From the NCBI GenBank assembly GCA_965215845.1, contig CBDCEL010000004.1, positions 930,001 through 994,000 of the forward strand: DNA of 64,000 nt, read 5' to 3'. Of this stretch, positions 41,974 through 51,829 are shown piece after piece. A program made the translations under genes and the position numbers. Each line of letters opens with the position of its first letter. Positions within the stretch are counted from its first letter, which is position 1. Origin of the DNA: Aurantibacter_A sp965215845 (GTDB taxonomy: Bacteria; Bacteroidota; Bacteroidia; Flavobacteriales; Flavobacteriaceae). The notes under the pieces were generated by a model. The model saw only the letters and a list, made by a program, of their open reading frames with translations, was not told where the DNA came from and did not search any database.

Positions 41974-43299
41974 TTATTCCGCATTATCCAAAAAGTCCTT
42001 TAATTTTTCAGACCATTTATCAAAAACGGATTTTCGTTCCTTTGTCTTAGCCGAATTCTGGTCCGTGGTGTTTTCTTCACCCGCCATTACCAATTCTTCC
42101 TCCACAATGGGTGCTTCGGTATCCTGTCTCTTGGTGCCTTCGTTTTGAACGGCATTCATCAACAACCCTACAGCTGTGGCATATAACGGACTTGCAATCT
42201 CTTCATCTGAGTTGCCCGCCAAGTGCTCGTTGGGGTAACCGATTCGGGTGTCCATACCGGTGATGTATTCCACCAATTGTTTCAGGTGCTTCAGTTGGCT
42301 TCCACCGCCTGTCAATACAATTCCGGCAATTAATTTTTTCTTTTGTTCCTCGTGTCCGTAGTTCTTGATTTCAACATAGACCTGCTCAATAATTTCGACT
42401 ACCCTGGCGTGAATGATCTTCGATAGGTTTTTAAGCGTGATTTCCTTGGGTTCACGACCTCGTAACCCCGGAATGGAAACAATCTCATTGTCTTTGTTCT
42501 CACCGGGCCAAGCAGAACCAAATTTCATTTTCAATAGCTCTGCCTGCTTTTCGATGATCGAGCATCCTTCTTTGATATCCTCGGTGATGACCCCACCCCC
42601 GAATGGAATTACAGCGGTATGCCTGATAATGCCATCTTTGAAAATGGCCAAATCGGTCGTTCCACCGCCTATATCAAGTAAGGCTACACCTGCTTCTTTC
42701 TCTTCTTTGCTCAAGACCGCATCTGATGAGGCCAGAGGCTCCAAGGTTATATTGCCCAAATCGAGTCCGGCACTTTTAATACACCTTCCAACATTCTTGA
42801 TAGAGGACACCTGACCGACCACCACATGAAAATTTGCCTCAAGACGCCCGCCGTACATACCAATAGGTTCTTTAATTTCGGCCTGCCCGTCGACCTTATA
42901 CTCTTGCGGAAGTACATGTATGATCTCTTCACCCGGCAACATGACCAATTTGTACACTTGATTGACCAGCTTATCCAAATCATCTTCATTGATGACCTCT
43001 TCCGAATCTGCACGCGTGATGTAATCGCTGTGTTGAAGACTTCTGATGTGCTGGCCCGCAATGCCCACTACGACGGAACTTATCTTGAGGCCAGAATTGG
43101 CTTCAGCCTCTTCGACCGCCTGTTGGATCGATTTGATGGTCTGGGTAATGTTATTGACAACACCTCTGTGTACCCCAAGACTTTTGGACTTACCGATCCC
43201 CAAAACCTCGATTTTACCATATTCATTTTCCTTACCGATAATCGCTACGATCTTGGTAGTTCCGATATCTAATCCTACTGAATATTTAGCTGATTCCAT
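41974..43299 (-). CDS. ftsA: Cell division protein FtsA
   Basis: Actin-fold membrane tether of FtsZ, 441 residues. ATPase motifs: YSVGLDIGTTKIVAIIG at the N-terminus (phosphate 1), VALLDIGGGTTDLAIF near 205 (phosphate 2) and AGIVLTGGGSQLKHL near 325 (adenosine). The SHS2/1C insert lies at about 85-165. The C-terminus after residue 400 is charged, with VFDKWSEKLKDFLDNAE as the probable membrane-binding amphipathic helix. Located between ftsQ and ftsZ as in most dcw clusters. Confidence 0.96.
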   Translation of the reverse strand: MESAKYSVGLDIGTTKIVAIIGKENEYGKIEVLGIGKSKSLGVHRGVVNNITQTIKSIQQAVEEAEANSGLKISSVVVGIAGQHIRSLQHSDYITRADSEEVINEDDLDKLVNQVYKLVMLPGEEIIHVLPQEYKVDGQAEIKEPIGMYGGRLEANFHVVVGQVSSIKNVGRCIKSAGLDLGNITLEPLASSDAVLSKEEKEAGVALLDIGGGTTDLAIFKDGIIRHTAVIPFGGGVITEDIKEGCSIIEKQAELLKMKFGSAWPGENKDNEIVSIPGLRGREPKEITLKNLSKIIHARVVEIIEQVYVEIKNYGHEEQKKKLIAGIVLTGGGSQLKHLKQLVEYITGMDTRIGYPNEHLAGNSDEEIASPLYATAVGLLMNAVQNEGTKRQDTEAPIVEEELVMAGEENTTDQNSAKTKERKSVFDKWSEKLKDFLDNAE

Positions 43300-43302
43300 T
43301 TT

Positions 43303-44022
43303 CTAAATTTTGGTACACACGACTTGGTTATTGAATTCTAGGTTGACCATGGCATATTCGTTCAAGGTTCTATCTTTATTGGCCTTGCTATAAAACGCCT
43401 TGAACTTTTTGAACTTGCTTTCGAGGTTTTCGATATTGCCAAGCTGAACAACAAAATGTTCCATTCTGAACTTCAGTTGGTAATTTTCCTCTTCCGCAAT
43501 ATGGATTCCGATGACATTTTTTCGTAAAAAATCGTCGGCATTTATAAACTTCAAAATCTCATAAACATCCTCTAGGCTCTTGCCCGTAATCTTACCGGTT
43601 ATAATGGGCACTCTTGCCGAATGACTCTTTGATAAAGGCATGCGCTTGCCCTCGTCATCCAAATAGAATTTTGAACTACCCTGTATTCGTCCAATCGGTT
43701 TTCTCTGTAAGATTTTCGACGTAAGTTGACCATCAACAGTAAGATAAACTTGGGCGCTTTTTACCATTTCATTGGCCTCGATGACCTCTTCCATAGTATT
43801 CAAAACTAATTTTTCTTTGGGCACATTGGTAAGGCTGCCATAATTTTGTATTAACAATTTATTAACCGCATCTTGGGTAATATATATGTTTTGATCCCCA
43901 ACGAATTCGATATTGATGCCATTCACCTTTTTCTGTTGGCTTCTGTGGTTCGAAAATGCGTAAAGCCCCATGACCGTTAAGGTCAGCCCAATAATCTTAA
44001 TATGGTTGATATCAATTCGCAT
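43303..44022 (-). CDS. ftsQ: Cell division protein FtsQ/DivIB
   Basis: Bitopic membrane protein of the divisome, 239 residues. A short cytoplasmic head and one transmembrane helix (about 9-25, IKIIGLTLTVMGLYAFS) precede a POTRA-like domain (about 36-110, starting VNGINIEFVGDQNIYIT) and a beta domain. Sequence is poorly conserved, as in the family, so the call leans on the membrane topology and its place between murC and ftsA. Its start overlaps the end of murC by 11 bp. Confidence 0.9.
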   Translation of the reverse strand: MRIDINHIKIIGLTLTVMGLYAFSNHRSQQKKVNGINIEFVGDQNIYITQDAVNKLLIQNYGSLTNVPKEKLVLNTMEEVIEANEMVKSAQVYLTVDGQLTSKILQRKPIGRIQGSSKFYLDDEGKRMPLSKSHSARVPIITGKITGKSLEDVYEILKFINADDFLRKNVIGIHIAEEENYQLKFRMEHFVVQLGNIENLESKFKKFKAFYSKANKDRTLNEYAMVNLEFNNQVVCTKI

Positions 44023-45364
44023 ACGCTAATTCTTTAGTGATTTTTGGTACCTCCAACCCGATATCGCCCGCTCCCATAGTGACCAGAACCTCAGGATTTT
44101 GAACTTTTATTTCGGCTATCAAGCCAGCTTTTTCGACCAATTTTTTATTCGGGTTTTCGATTTTTTCCATGAGCCATTCCGAAGTGATTCCCTTGATGGG
44201 TCTTTCCCTTGCCGGATAGATATCCAACAGCAAAATGCTGTCGAATTTTGCTAGGCTTTCAGCAAATTCATCGGCAAAATCTTTCGTTCTGGTGAAAAGA
44301 TGGGGTTGAAATACGACCAATACTTTTTTATTCGGATGCATTTCATAGACTGCCTCATAAACCGCATTTATTTCTGTAGGATGGTGGGCATAATCATCGA
44401 TGTAAACGAAATTCTCGTCTTTGATCCTATACGAAAAACGTCGCTGAACACCTTTAAATGTTTCCAAGGCTTTAGCTAGGCGGTCAGGTGGGGAACCTGT
44501 TTGTACCGCCATCGCAAAAGCAACCAAACCATTGAGCAAATTATGTCTGCCCGGTTTGCTGAACTTGACTCCCGAAAGACTGCCCTCGGGAGTGCCTAAA
44601 TCAAAAATGTAGGTGCCATGTTCTATTTTTAGATCTCGAATACAATAATCCGAATTGTCTTCTATGCCATAAGTAATTCCTTGAAGCGGGAGCCCGTTGC
44701 GTATGAACAACTTTCCATTCGGTTTGAGACAGCCAACAAAATCTTTGAACGATCGTTCAAGTGCTTCCGCGTCTCCATAAATATCGAGATGATCGGCATC
44801 CATCGAGGTGATACATGCCACATCGGGAAACAGCTTTAAAAACGATCGGTCGAATTCGTCTGCTTCGACTACCGAATAATCATTTCCCTGAAAGAAAAAA
44901 TTACTATTGAAGTCTTCTGAAATACCGCCAAGAAAAGCGGTGAACGGAGTACCTGCCTCCCTTAACAGGTGTGCCAAGATACTGCTTGTGGTCGTTTTGC
45001 CGTGTGTGCCGGCAACGGCAAAACAGAATGTATTTTTTGTAATCAGCCCCAAAACCTCAGATCGCTTTTTGACCTGAAAGCCGTTGTTCAAAAAGTACTG
45101 ATACTCCGTATGGTCAGTAGGTACGGCCGGGGTATAAACGACTAGTGTATTTTCAGGGTTCTTAAAATTGGTGCCGATATTTTGAATGGAGTCTTCGTAA
45201 TGAATTGCAATGCCCAGGCCTTCCAACTCCCGGGTCAGCGGCGTTTCGGTCTTATCGTAACCCGCGATGCTCTTGTCGATGAACTTGAAATAGCGCGCAA
45301 GGGCAGACATGCCAATGCCTCCTATTCCTATGAAATAAATATTATGTATTTCTTTTATGTTCAT
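44012..45364 (-). CDS. murC: UDP-N-acetylmuramate-L-alanine ligase MurC
   Basis: Adds L-alanine to UDP-MurNAc in peptidoglycan precursor synthesis. 450 residues. The N-terminal UDP-binding domain starts with NIYFIGIGGIGMSALARYF; the ATP P-loop is AGTHGKTTTSSIL near residue 120; DADHLDIYGD and YIDDYAHHPTEI are Mur-ligase motifs. The frame is open to 45421 (19 more codons), but the ATG at 45364 gives the standard N-terminus and is chosen. Lies 63 bp from murG and overlaps ftsQ. Confidence 0.96.
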   Translation of the reverse strand: MNIKEIHNIYFIGIGGIGMSALARYFKFIDKSIAGYDKTETPLTRELEGLGIAIHYEDSIQNIGTNFKNPENTLVVYTPAVPTDHTEYQYFLNNGFQVKKRSEVLGLITKNTFCFAVAGTHGKTTTSSILAHLLREAGTPFTAFLGGISEDFNSNFFFQGNDYSVVEADEFDRSFLKLFPDVACITSMDADHLDIYGDAEALERSFKDFVGCLKPNGKLFIRNGLPLQGITYGIEDNSDYCIRDLKIEHGTYIFDLGTPEGSLSGVKFSKPGRHNLLNGLVAFAMAVQTGSPPDRLAKALETFKGVQRRFSYRIKDENFVYIDDYAHHPTEINAVYEAVYEMHPNKKVLVVFQPHLFTRTKDFADEFAESLAKFDSILLLDIYPARERPIKGITSEWLMEKIENPNKKLVEKAGLIAEIKVQNPEVLVTMGAGDIGLEVPKITKELAYAN

Positions 45365-45427
45365 TTCTATCTTAATCCAATTCACAATGGACCCCTCCCG
45401 TCCTTCATTATGGAGGGCCAAATGTTT

Positions 45428-46522
45428 TCAACTTTCCATCAATAATTTTTCGATTTCGTCAACTATATGCTTTGTTGCATTTGGCAGTGCGAGCTTCTTG
45501 ATGTTCGTTCCCAATTCATTCTGCCTTTCTTCTGATTCGTGCAATTCGGCAAAGACACTTTCAAAGTCTTGATCCAGGTGTGTTTCTTTCAACATTATGG
45601 CCGCCTTCGCCCCCACCAATGCCTCCGCATTTTTGGTCTGATGGTCTTCGGCAACATTCGGTGAAGGAATAAATATTGTGGGCTTACCTACTATGCACAA
45701 CTCGGAAACCGATCCCGCTCCGGCTCTTGAAATGATATAGTCGGCCGCAGTGTAGGCATAATCCATTTTGTTCAAAAAATCATAAACCTTTACGGTTTTC
45801 GAACCGTGCTTTTTATACTCATCGATATAAAGTTTGCCACATTGCCAAATCAACTGAACTCCCATCGCCGAAAAAAAGTCAAGCTTTTGTTCAATCAATT
45901 GATTTATTCTTCTTGCGCCCAAACTTCCGCCCAATACCAGAATTGTTCTCTTATCGGAATCCAATCCAAAGAAATCAAGGGCGGCCTTTTTACCAACGCT
46001 CATCGCTATCAAATCCCCGCGAACGGGATTTCCGGTTTTTACGATTTTTTCTTTAGGAAAGAATTTTTCCATGCCGTCGTACGCCACACATATCTTGGCC
46101 ACCTTGTCCTTCAATAATTTATTGGTCATGCCCGCATACGAGTTCTGCTCTTGCAAGACACACGGAATTCCCCTACCGGAAGCCACTTTTAACAATGGTC
46201 CACTGGCAAAGCCACCGGTACCGACCACGGCATCAGGTTTAAATCGGGACACTATTTTTCTTGACTTCAACAAACTGCCGATCAGTTTAAAAGGAAACAT
46301 CAAATTTTTAAGGGTCAGTTTCCGTTGTAACCCTGCAATCCAAAGGCCCTCGATTTTATATCCGGCCTTGGGCACCTTCTCCATTTCCATCCGGTCTTTT
46401 GCCCCAACGAACAAAAAACGCGCTTTAGGATGTCTCTTTTTTAATTCATTCGCTATGGCAATGGCGGGATAAATATGCCCGCCCGTTCCTCCTCCGGATA
46501 GAATAAACCTATAATTGCCCAC
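45428..46522 (-). CDS. murG: MurG, lipid II-forming GlcNAc transferase
   Basis: Transfers GlcNAc from UDP-GlcNAc to lipid I on the inner face of the membrane. GT-B fold of 364 residues; glycine-rich motif FILSGGGTGGHIYPAIA at the N-terminus, EQNSYAGMTNKLL near 126-138, ILVLGGSLGARRIN near 192-205 and ISRAGAGSVSELCIVGKPTIFIPSP near 255-279, which binds the nucleotide sugar. Its start overlaps the ftsW stop by 14 bp, so translation is probably coupled. Confidence 0.97.
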   Translation of the reverse strand: MGNYRFILSGGGTGGHIYPAIAIANELKKRHPKARFLFVGAKDRMEMEKVPKAGYKIEGLWIAGLQRKLTLKNLMFPFKLIGSLLKSRKIVSRFKPDAVVGTGGFASGPLLKVASGRGIPCVLQEQNSYAGMTNKLLKDKVAKICVAYDGMEKFFPKEKIVKTGNPVRGDLIAMSVGKKAALDFFGLDSDKRTILVLGGSLGARRINQLIEQKLDFFSAMGVQLIWQCGKLYIDEYKKHGSKTVKVYDFLNKMDYAYTAADYIISRAGAGSVSELCIVGKPTIFIPSPNVAEDHQTKNAEALVGAKAAIMLKETHLDQDFESVFAELHESEERQNELGTNIKKLALPNATKHIVDEIEKLLMES

Positions 46523-47723
46523 TTAATACTTCTAAGGGATTGGTAATCTCCAAATCCGAATTTTTCCCAGCTTTCTTCTTTTTCTTCTTGACCCGATCCT
46601 TTACACTAGCACTTAGAATGATGCCAATGGCCAGACAAGTCATCCAACTTGAGGTACCTCCACTGCTTATCAATGGCAGGGTCTGACCTGTGACGGGAAA
46701 CAATTCGACCGCGACGGCCATATTGATCAATGCCTGAAAAACGATGGGTATGCCTACACCGAGTACCAATAATTTTCCGAAAATCGATTTGTTGGCGTTG
46801 GCCACTACCACAATCCTGAACAATAACAACATGTAGAAAAACATCAATGCCGTTCCACCAACAAGACCATACTCTTCAACGATTATCGCATATATAAAAT
46901 CTGATGAACTCTGAGGAAGAAAGTTTTTCTGAATGCTCTTGCCGGCTCCTTTTCCGACAATACCTCCCGAGGCAATCGCAATTTTCGCCCTTTCAATTTG
47001 ATAATCGGCTTCCGTATCGGCGGGGTCCCAAAAGGACTCCAACCTACTCATCCAAGTATCTACTCGATTCGGAAACAAATCGGGGGCCGCCTTGGCCAAT
47101 AGAATGAAAAAGGTCAGGCAGACCAATCCCGTTCCTACGATTCCCAACAAATATTTGATGGGATACCCACCTAGAAAGCACAGGAGCAAGACCATTGAAA
47201 AGATAATTCCGGCCGTAGAGAAATTTGCGGGCAGTATCAAACTGACTACCAAAAAAACAGGGAGCCATAAGGGTAACACGCTCTCTTTAAAAGTGACCTC
47301 CCGATCTTTTATCTTCGATAAATACCGCGCGACATAAATCATCAAGACAACGGCAGCCAAATTGGAGGTCTGAAAAGTAATCCCGACCAATGGCAATTGA
47401 ATCCAACGACTGGCGTTTGCCCCATCGATGGTCGTGCCTTGGGCCAATGTAAATACCAATAGCACCAAGACGATCGGCATGGCGATCAATGACAGACCTT
47501 TGAAATAGTGCGTAGGAATTCGATGTATGCCATAAATAATACCAAAACCCAATACCAAAAGCATCGCATGTTTGACCAAATGACCGATCGTCGTTCCTTT
47601 GCCTACAACATAGACCAGATTACTACTGGCGCTATATACCGGTAAAAAGGAAAAAAGGGCCAAAAGCGCCACAACGGCCCAAATGGCCTTATCTCCCTTT
47701 ATATTTTGAAACAATGACTTCAC
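46509..47723 (-). CDS. ftsW: FtsW, SEDS-family peptidoglycan glycosyltransferase
   Basis: Polytopic divisome protein of 404 residues with about ten membrane helices that polymerises lipid II together with FtsI. SEDS landmarks include DGANASRWIQLPLVGITFQTSNLA (near 102-125), the large loop with ERAKIAIASGGIVGKGAGKS near 243-262 and GQTLPLISSGGTSSWMT near 345-361. The C-terminus is a short Lys-rich tail. Placed between murD and murG as in other bacteria. Confidence 0.95.
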   Translation of the reverse strand: MKSLFQNIKGDKAIWAVVALLALFSFLPVYSASSNLVYVVGKGTTIGHLVKHAMLLVLGFGIIYGIHRIPTHYFKGLSLIAMPIVLVLLVFTLAQGTTIDGANASRWIQLPLVGITFQTSNLAAVVLMIYVARYLSKIKDREVTFKESVLPLWLPVFLVVSLILPANFSTAGIIFSMVLLLCFLGGYPIKYLLGIVGTGLVCLTFFILLAKAAPDLFPNRVDTWMSRLESFWDPADTEADYQIERAKIAIASGGIVGKGAGKSIQKNFLPQSSSDFIYAIIVEEYGLVGGTALMFFYMLLLFRIVVVANANKSIFGKLLVLGVGIPIVFQALINMAVAVELFPVTGQTLPLISSGGTSSWMTCLAIGIILSASVKDRVKKKKKKAGKNSDLEITNPLEVLSGQL

Positions 47724-47794
47724 AAGGTGAACTACTGATTATTAACTTTTGTTTTCTACAGCTCGAGGCTGTCTCGTATTTCTTGTTTACTCAA

Positions 47795-49129
47795 TCACAA
47801 ATTCTTAATCGCCTCTTTGAATTGATTACCGCGGTCTTCATAATTTTTAAAAAGATCAAAACTGGCACATGCAGGCGATAACAGTACCACATCCCCTCGC
47901 TCGGCAATCTTATAAGCGACTTTTACCGCCTCTGTCATCGCAAAAGTCTCTACCATGAGATCAACGACGTTTCCGAAGAAATCCTTGATCTTTGAATTGT
48001 CTTCGCCCAAACAGATAATTGCCTTTACCTTTTCACGCACCAAGGGCATCAACTCGCTATAGTCGTTGCCTTTGTCAACCCCGCCGACAATCCAGACGGT
48101 CGGGGCACTCATACTATCTAGGGCAAAAAAGGTTGCGTTTACATTGGTTGCTTTTGAATCGTTTATATATTGTACATGACCGATCTTGAGCACTTTCTCG
48201 AGACGGTGTGGTGCGCCTTGAAAGTTGGTAATACTTTCCCTTATGGTCTCTTTTCGGATGCCGACCAAAGTAGCCGCCAAAGAGGCGGCCATGGTATTCT
48301 TTAAATTGTGTCTGCCTTCTAGTGCTAGATTATCGGTGGTCATTTTTATGGTGTTGTTTTTAACTTTTAGTATTATGTTTTGGTTCTCGAGATAGGCGCC
48401 TTCTTCAACCTTCCTTTGAATGGAAAAAGGCAGTAAATGGGACTCGACAGGGTGTTCTTTTAACCAATTCACGATTACCTCGTCATCGGCATCGTATATC
48501 AGAAAGTCCGATGCCCTCTGGTTCATCGCAATCCTAAATTTGGAAGCGATATAGTTTTCAAACTTGTAATCATATCGATCCAAATGATCTGGTGTGATAT
48601 TGGTCAGTATGGCGATGTGCGGCTTGAAATCCACAATACCGTCGAGTTGAAAGCTGCTGATTTCAAGAACATAGAAGTCAAGGTTTTTCTCCACCACCAT
48701 TTTGGCATAGCTGTCACCAATATTGCCGGCCATACCCACATTCAATTTACCCGAACGAAAAATATGATCCGTCAGCATGGTGGTCGTGGTCTTGCCATTG
48801 CTCCCGGTAATTCCGATTACGGTTGCATCGGTATACCGCGTAGCGAACTCTATTTCGGAAATCACGGATATCCCCTTTGCGATAAGCTCCTTGATCAGAG
48901 GTGCCTTATCGGGTATTCCCGGACTTTTCATTACCAAATCGGCGTTCAAAACCTTCGCTTCGGTATGTTGACCTTCTTCCCAATCGATCCCAAAATGTTC
49001 AAGAACTTGTTTATATTCCTCCTTGATGCTTCCCTTGTCGGAGACAAAGACATCAAAGCCTTCCTTCTTTCCCAATATTGCCGTGCCAACACCACTTTCC
49101 CCTCCGCCCAAAGCAACAAGCCGTGCCAT
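47795..49129 (-). CDS. murD: UDP-MurNAc-L-alanine-D-glutamate ligase MurD
   Basis: Adds D-glutamate to UDP-MurNAc-L-Ala. 444 residues with the three Mur-ligase domains: N-terminal RLVALGGGESGVGTAIL, P-loop GITGSNGKTTTTMLT near 111-125, NITPDHLDRY near 185 and C-terminal INDSKATNVNAT near 313 and LLSPACASFDLFKNYEDRGNQF near 415-436. The stop codon of mraY abuts its start (49130/49129). Confidence 0.97.
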   Translation of the reverse strand: MARLVALGGGESGVGTAILGKKEGFDVFVSDKGSIKEEYKQVLEHFGIDWEEGQHTEAKVLNADLVMKSPGIPDKAPLIKELIAKGISVISEIEFATRYTDATVIGITGSNGKTTTTMLTDHIFRSGKLNVGMAGNIGDSYAKMVVEKNLDFYVLEISSFQLDGIVDFKPHIAILTNITPDHLDRYDYKFENYIASKFRIAMNQRASDFLIYDADDEVIVNWLKEHPVESHLLPFSIQRKVEEGAYLENQNIILKVKNNTIKMTTDNLALEGRHNLKNTMAASLAATLVGIRKETIRESITNFQGAPHRLEKVLKIGHVQYINDSKATNVNATFFALDSMSAPTVWIVGGVDKGNDYSELMPLVREKVKAIICLGEDNSKIKDFFGNVVDLMVETFAMTEAVKVAYKIAERGDVVLLSPACASFDLFKNYEDRGNQFKEAIKNL

Positions 49130-50350
49130 CTATCTGACTTTTAAAGTCACAATAGACAGAATTGCCAAGACGATACCCACAATCCAAAACCGGGTAACGA
49201 TCTTACTCTCGTGGTAGCCCTTTTTCTGATAATGATGATGTATTGGTGACATCAAAAAAATGCGTCTTCCTTCACCAAACTTCTTCCGCGTGTATTTGAA
49301 ATAACCCACTTGCATCATCACCGAAAGTGATTCGGCCAAGAATATTCCGCACAAAATGACAAGCAATAGTTCTTTGCGTACGATTATTGCGATTACCGCT
49401 ATTACACCACCGATGGTCAGACTTCCGGTATCTCCCATAAAAACTTGTGCAGGAAAGGCATTGTACCAAAGAAAGCCGATAAGGGCCCCGACGAACGCCG
49501 TAATAAAAACCAGCAGTTCACCCGCCCCTTGTATGTACATGATATCCAGATACTCCGAAAAGATGATGTTACCCGACACCCAAGAAAAAATTCCAAGTGT
49601 AAATACGATAATGGCCGAGGATCCGGCAGCCAAGCCATCGATACCGTCTGTCAGGTTTGCACCATTGGAAACGGCCGTGACGATCAATATGACTATAGGC
49701 ACGAACAACAGCCATGCGTATTCTTCTGCTCCCTCGCCCATCCATGAAATAAGGCTGCTATAGTCCAATTCGTTATGCTTGAAAAAAGGAACGGTGGTCA
49801 TGGTAGATTTTATATCCTTCCCTTTGACCTCTTCTACGGTGAATTGCTCCGTAATGATGGTCTTGCTGTGTTCACGCATCGTTACCTCGGGATGAAAGTA
49901 TAAAGTAAGCCCCACCACAAGACCCAGTACCACCTGACCCAAAACCTTAAATCTGCCTTTGAGGCCTTGTTTGTTCTTCTTGAATATTTTGATATAGTCA
50001 TCTATGAAGCCTATTATGCCCATCCAGATGATCGTGACGATCAATAGAATGATATAGATGTTCTTGATATCGGCGAACATCAGTACGGGAATCATGGTAG
50101 ACATGATTATGATCAATCCGCCCATCGTCGGAGTACCCGATTTTTGCTGCTGCCCCTCAAGGCCCAAATCACGTACGGTCTCGCCTATCTGCTTGCGCTG
50201 TAAAAAAAGTATTATTCGTTTGCCATAGACCGTTGCCAATATCAAAGAAAGCAATACCGCCATAGCTGCCCTGAAAGTCTGAAACTGGAATAGGCTTGCG
50301 CCAGGCACCTGATATTCCTTCTCCAAATATTCGAACAGATAATAAAGCAT
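49130..50350 (-). CDS. mraY: Phospho-MurNAc-pentapeptide transferase MraY
   Basis: Integral membrane enzyme that forms lipid I from UDP-MurNAc-pentapeptide and undecaprenyl phosphate. 406 residues, ten membrane helices. Mg2+/nucleotide motifs are GTPTMGGLII (near 75-84), FIDDYIKIFKKNKQGL (near 114-129), NLTDGIDGLAAG (near 223-234, with the catalytic Asp) and MGDTGSLTIGG (near 297-307); SPIHHHYQKKG near 373 is the HHH motif. An insert of about 40 residues near 170-210 is usual in Bacteroidota. Confidence 0.97.
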   Translation of the reverse strand: MLYYLFEYLEKEYQVPGASLFQFQTFRAAMAVLLSLILATVYGKRIILFLQRKQIGETVRDLGLEGQQQKSGTPTMGGLIIIMSTMIPVLMFADIKNIYIILLIVTIIWMGIIGFIDDYIKIFKKNKQGLKGRFKVLGQVVLGLVVGLTLYFHPEVTMREHSKTIITEQFTVEEVKGKDIKSTMTTVPFFKHNELDYSSLISWMGEGAEEYAWLLFVPIVILIVTAVSNGANLTDGIDGLAAGSSAIIVFTLGIFSWVSGNIIFSEYLDIMYIQGAGELLVFITAFVGALIGFLWYNAFPAQVFMGDTGSLTIGGVIAVIAIIVRKELLLVILCGIFLAESLSVMMQVGYFKYTRKKFGEGRRIFLMSPIHHHYQKKGYHESKIVTRFWIVGIVLAILSIVTLKVR

Positions 50351-50365
50351 TTTTTCTTCCTACAC

Positions 50366-51829
50366 TTACTTATTAAGGCTTTCCAAATGACCCTTGATGA
50401 TTTTGAAATCATCAAAATCAATTCGTTTTCCATTGGTCTCCTGATAGGTTTCATGGCCTTTACCGGCCACCAATATGATGTCTTCGGCAATCGCCAATTG
50501 ACAGGCGGCCTTTATGGCCTGATCCCTATTTTCTATAGATAAAACCTTTTGCTTGTTTTGCATTTCGACCCCAGCCTCCATCTCTTCAATGATTGCGGAA
50601 GGCGACTCAGATCTTGGATTGTCTGACGTAAAAATGGCTTTGTTGCTCATCTCTGATGCGATATAACCCATAACCGGACGCTTCGAGCTGTCTCTGTCGC
50701 CACCACACCCCACAACGGTGATGACGTTTTCATTTCCAGTTCTCAACGTGTTGATAGTTTCAAGCACGTTTTTAAGTGCATCCGGTGTATGGGCATAATC
50801 AACAATAGCCGTAATTTTGTCTTTTGATATAAAGTATTGAAACCTTCCATCAACGTTTTCCAATTCGCTCAATAGACGAAGTGTTTCCAATTTTTCAAGT
50901 CCCAACAAATCGGCGGTGGCGTAAATCGCCAACATGTTATAGGCGTTAAAGTGGCCGATCAATTTCGTCCAAAGCTCGTTGTCATTAATTTTCAGCAACT
51001 GCCCGTCAAAACGATTTTCCAAGACCTGCGCCTTGTAGTCGGCATAGGTCTTTAGGGCATAGGTATATTTTTTGGCCTGGGTATTTTGAACCATCACCAA
51101 ACCATTCTTGTCGTCACCGTTGACCAGGGCGAAAGCCTTTTTATCCAGTTCGTCAAACAATACTTTTTTGGTGTCGCGATATTCCGCAAAGGTTTTATGG
51201 TAGTCGAGATGGTCGTGCGATAGATTGGTGAAAATTGCCCCTTCGAAAAACAGTCCTTTGGTTCTTTTTTGATGTATGCCGTGCGAGCTGACTTCCATAA
51301 AACAAAATTCTACACCGGCCTCATTCATCAAATCAAGATGATGGTTGATGGTCAACGCATCTGGTGTCGTGTGCGAAGTGGCGTATTCTTTGTCATCGAC
51401 CATGATCTTAATGGTCGATATCAGGCCTACTTTGTACCCCGCCTTCTTGAATAGTTGATAGAGCAGACTGCTGATCGTCGTCTTTCCGTTGGTTCCGGTA
51501 ACTCCCACCAACTTTAAATTCTTTGAGGGATTGCCGTAAAAATTGGAAGCCATAATTGCCAAGGCCTCATTACCGTTACGCACCTCAACAAACGTAATTT
51601 CATTGACCATTTCACTTGGCAGCTCTTCGCAAACAATGGCTTTGGCACCCGCAGAAATCGCTTTACCGATGTAGTTGTGGCCATCGGTAACCGTACCTTT
51701 TATCGCAACAAAAACATCATCGAGATCAACTTCTCGAGAATCAAAGCAAATTGAATTGACCTTAATATCGGTACTTCCGTTGACCGCGGTCAACCCCACT
51801 CCATACAATATGTCCTTTAACGTCTTCAT
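50366..51829 (-). CDS. murE: MurE, UDP-MurNAc-tripeptide synthetase (meso-DAP type)
   Basis: Adds the third amino acid of the stem peptide. 487 residues. P-loop GVTGTNGKTTISSLL near 108-122, DHLDYHKT near 205-212, and DYAHTPDALKNVL near 338. The DNPRSE motif near residue 401 is the signature of enzymes that use meso-diaminopimelate, which agrees with Gram-negative peptidoglycan of type A1gamma. Its start overlaps the ftsI stop (ATGA type overlap of four bases). Confidence 0.97.
   Translation of the reverse strand: MKTLKDILYGVGLTAVNGSTDIKVNSICFDSREVDLDDVFVAIKGTVTDGHNYIGKAISAGAKAIVCEELPSEMVNEITFVEVRNGNEALAIMASNFYGNPSKNLKLVGVTGTNGKTTISSLLYQLFKKAGYKVGLISTIKIMVDDKEYATSHTTPDALTINHHLDLMNEAGVEFCFMEVSSHGIHQKRTKGLFFEGAIFTNLSHDHLDYHKTFAEYRDTKKVLFDELDKKAFALVNGDDKNGLVMVQNTQAKKYTYALKTYADYKAQVLENRFDGQLLKINDNELWTKLIGHFNAYNMLAIYATADLLGLEKLETLRLLSELENVDGRFQYFISKDKITAIVDYAHTPDALKNVLETINTLRTGNENVITVVGCGGDRDSSKRPVMGYIASEMSNKAIFTSDNPRSESPSAIIEEMEAGVEMQNKQKVLSIENRDQAIKAACQLAIAEDIILVAGKGHETYQETNGKRIDFDDFKIIKGHLESLNK

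Noticed and set aside
45365..45421. N-terminal extension of MurC
   Set aside because: The extra 19 codons precede the standard MurC N-terminus and occupy the murG-murC gap.
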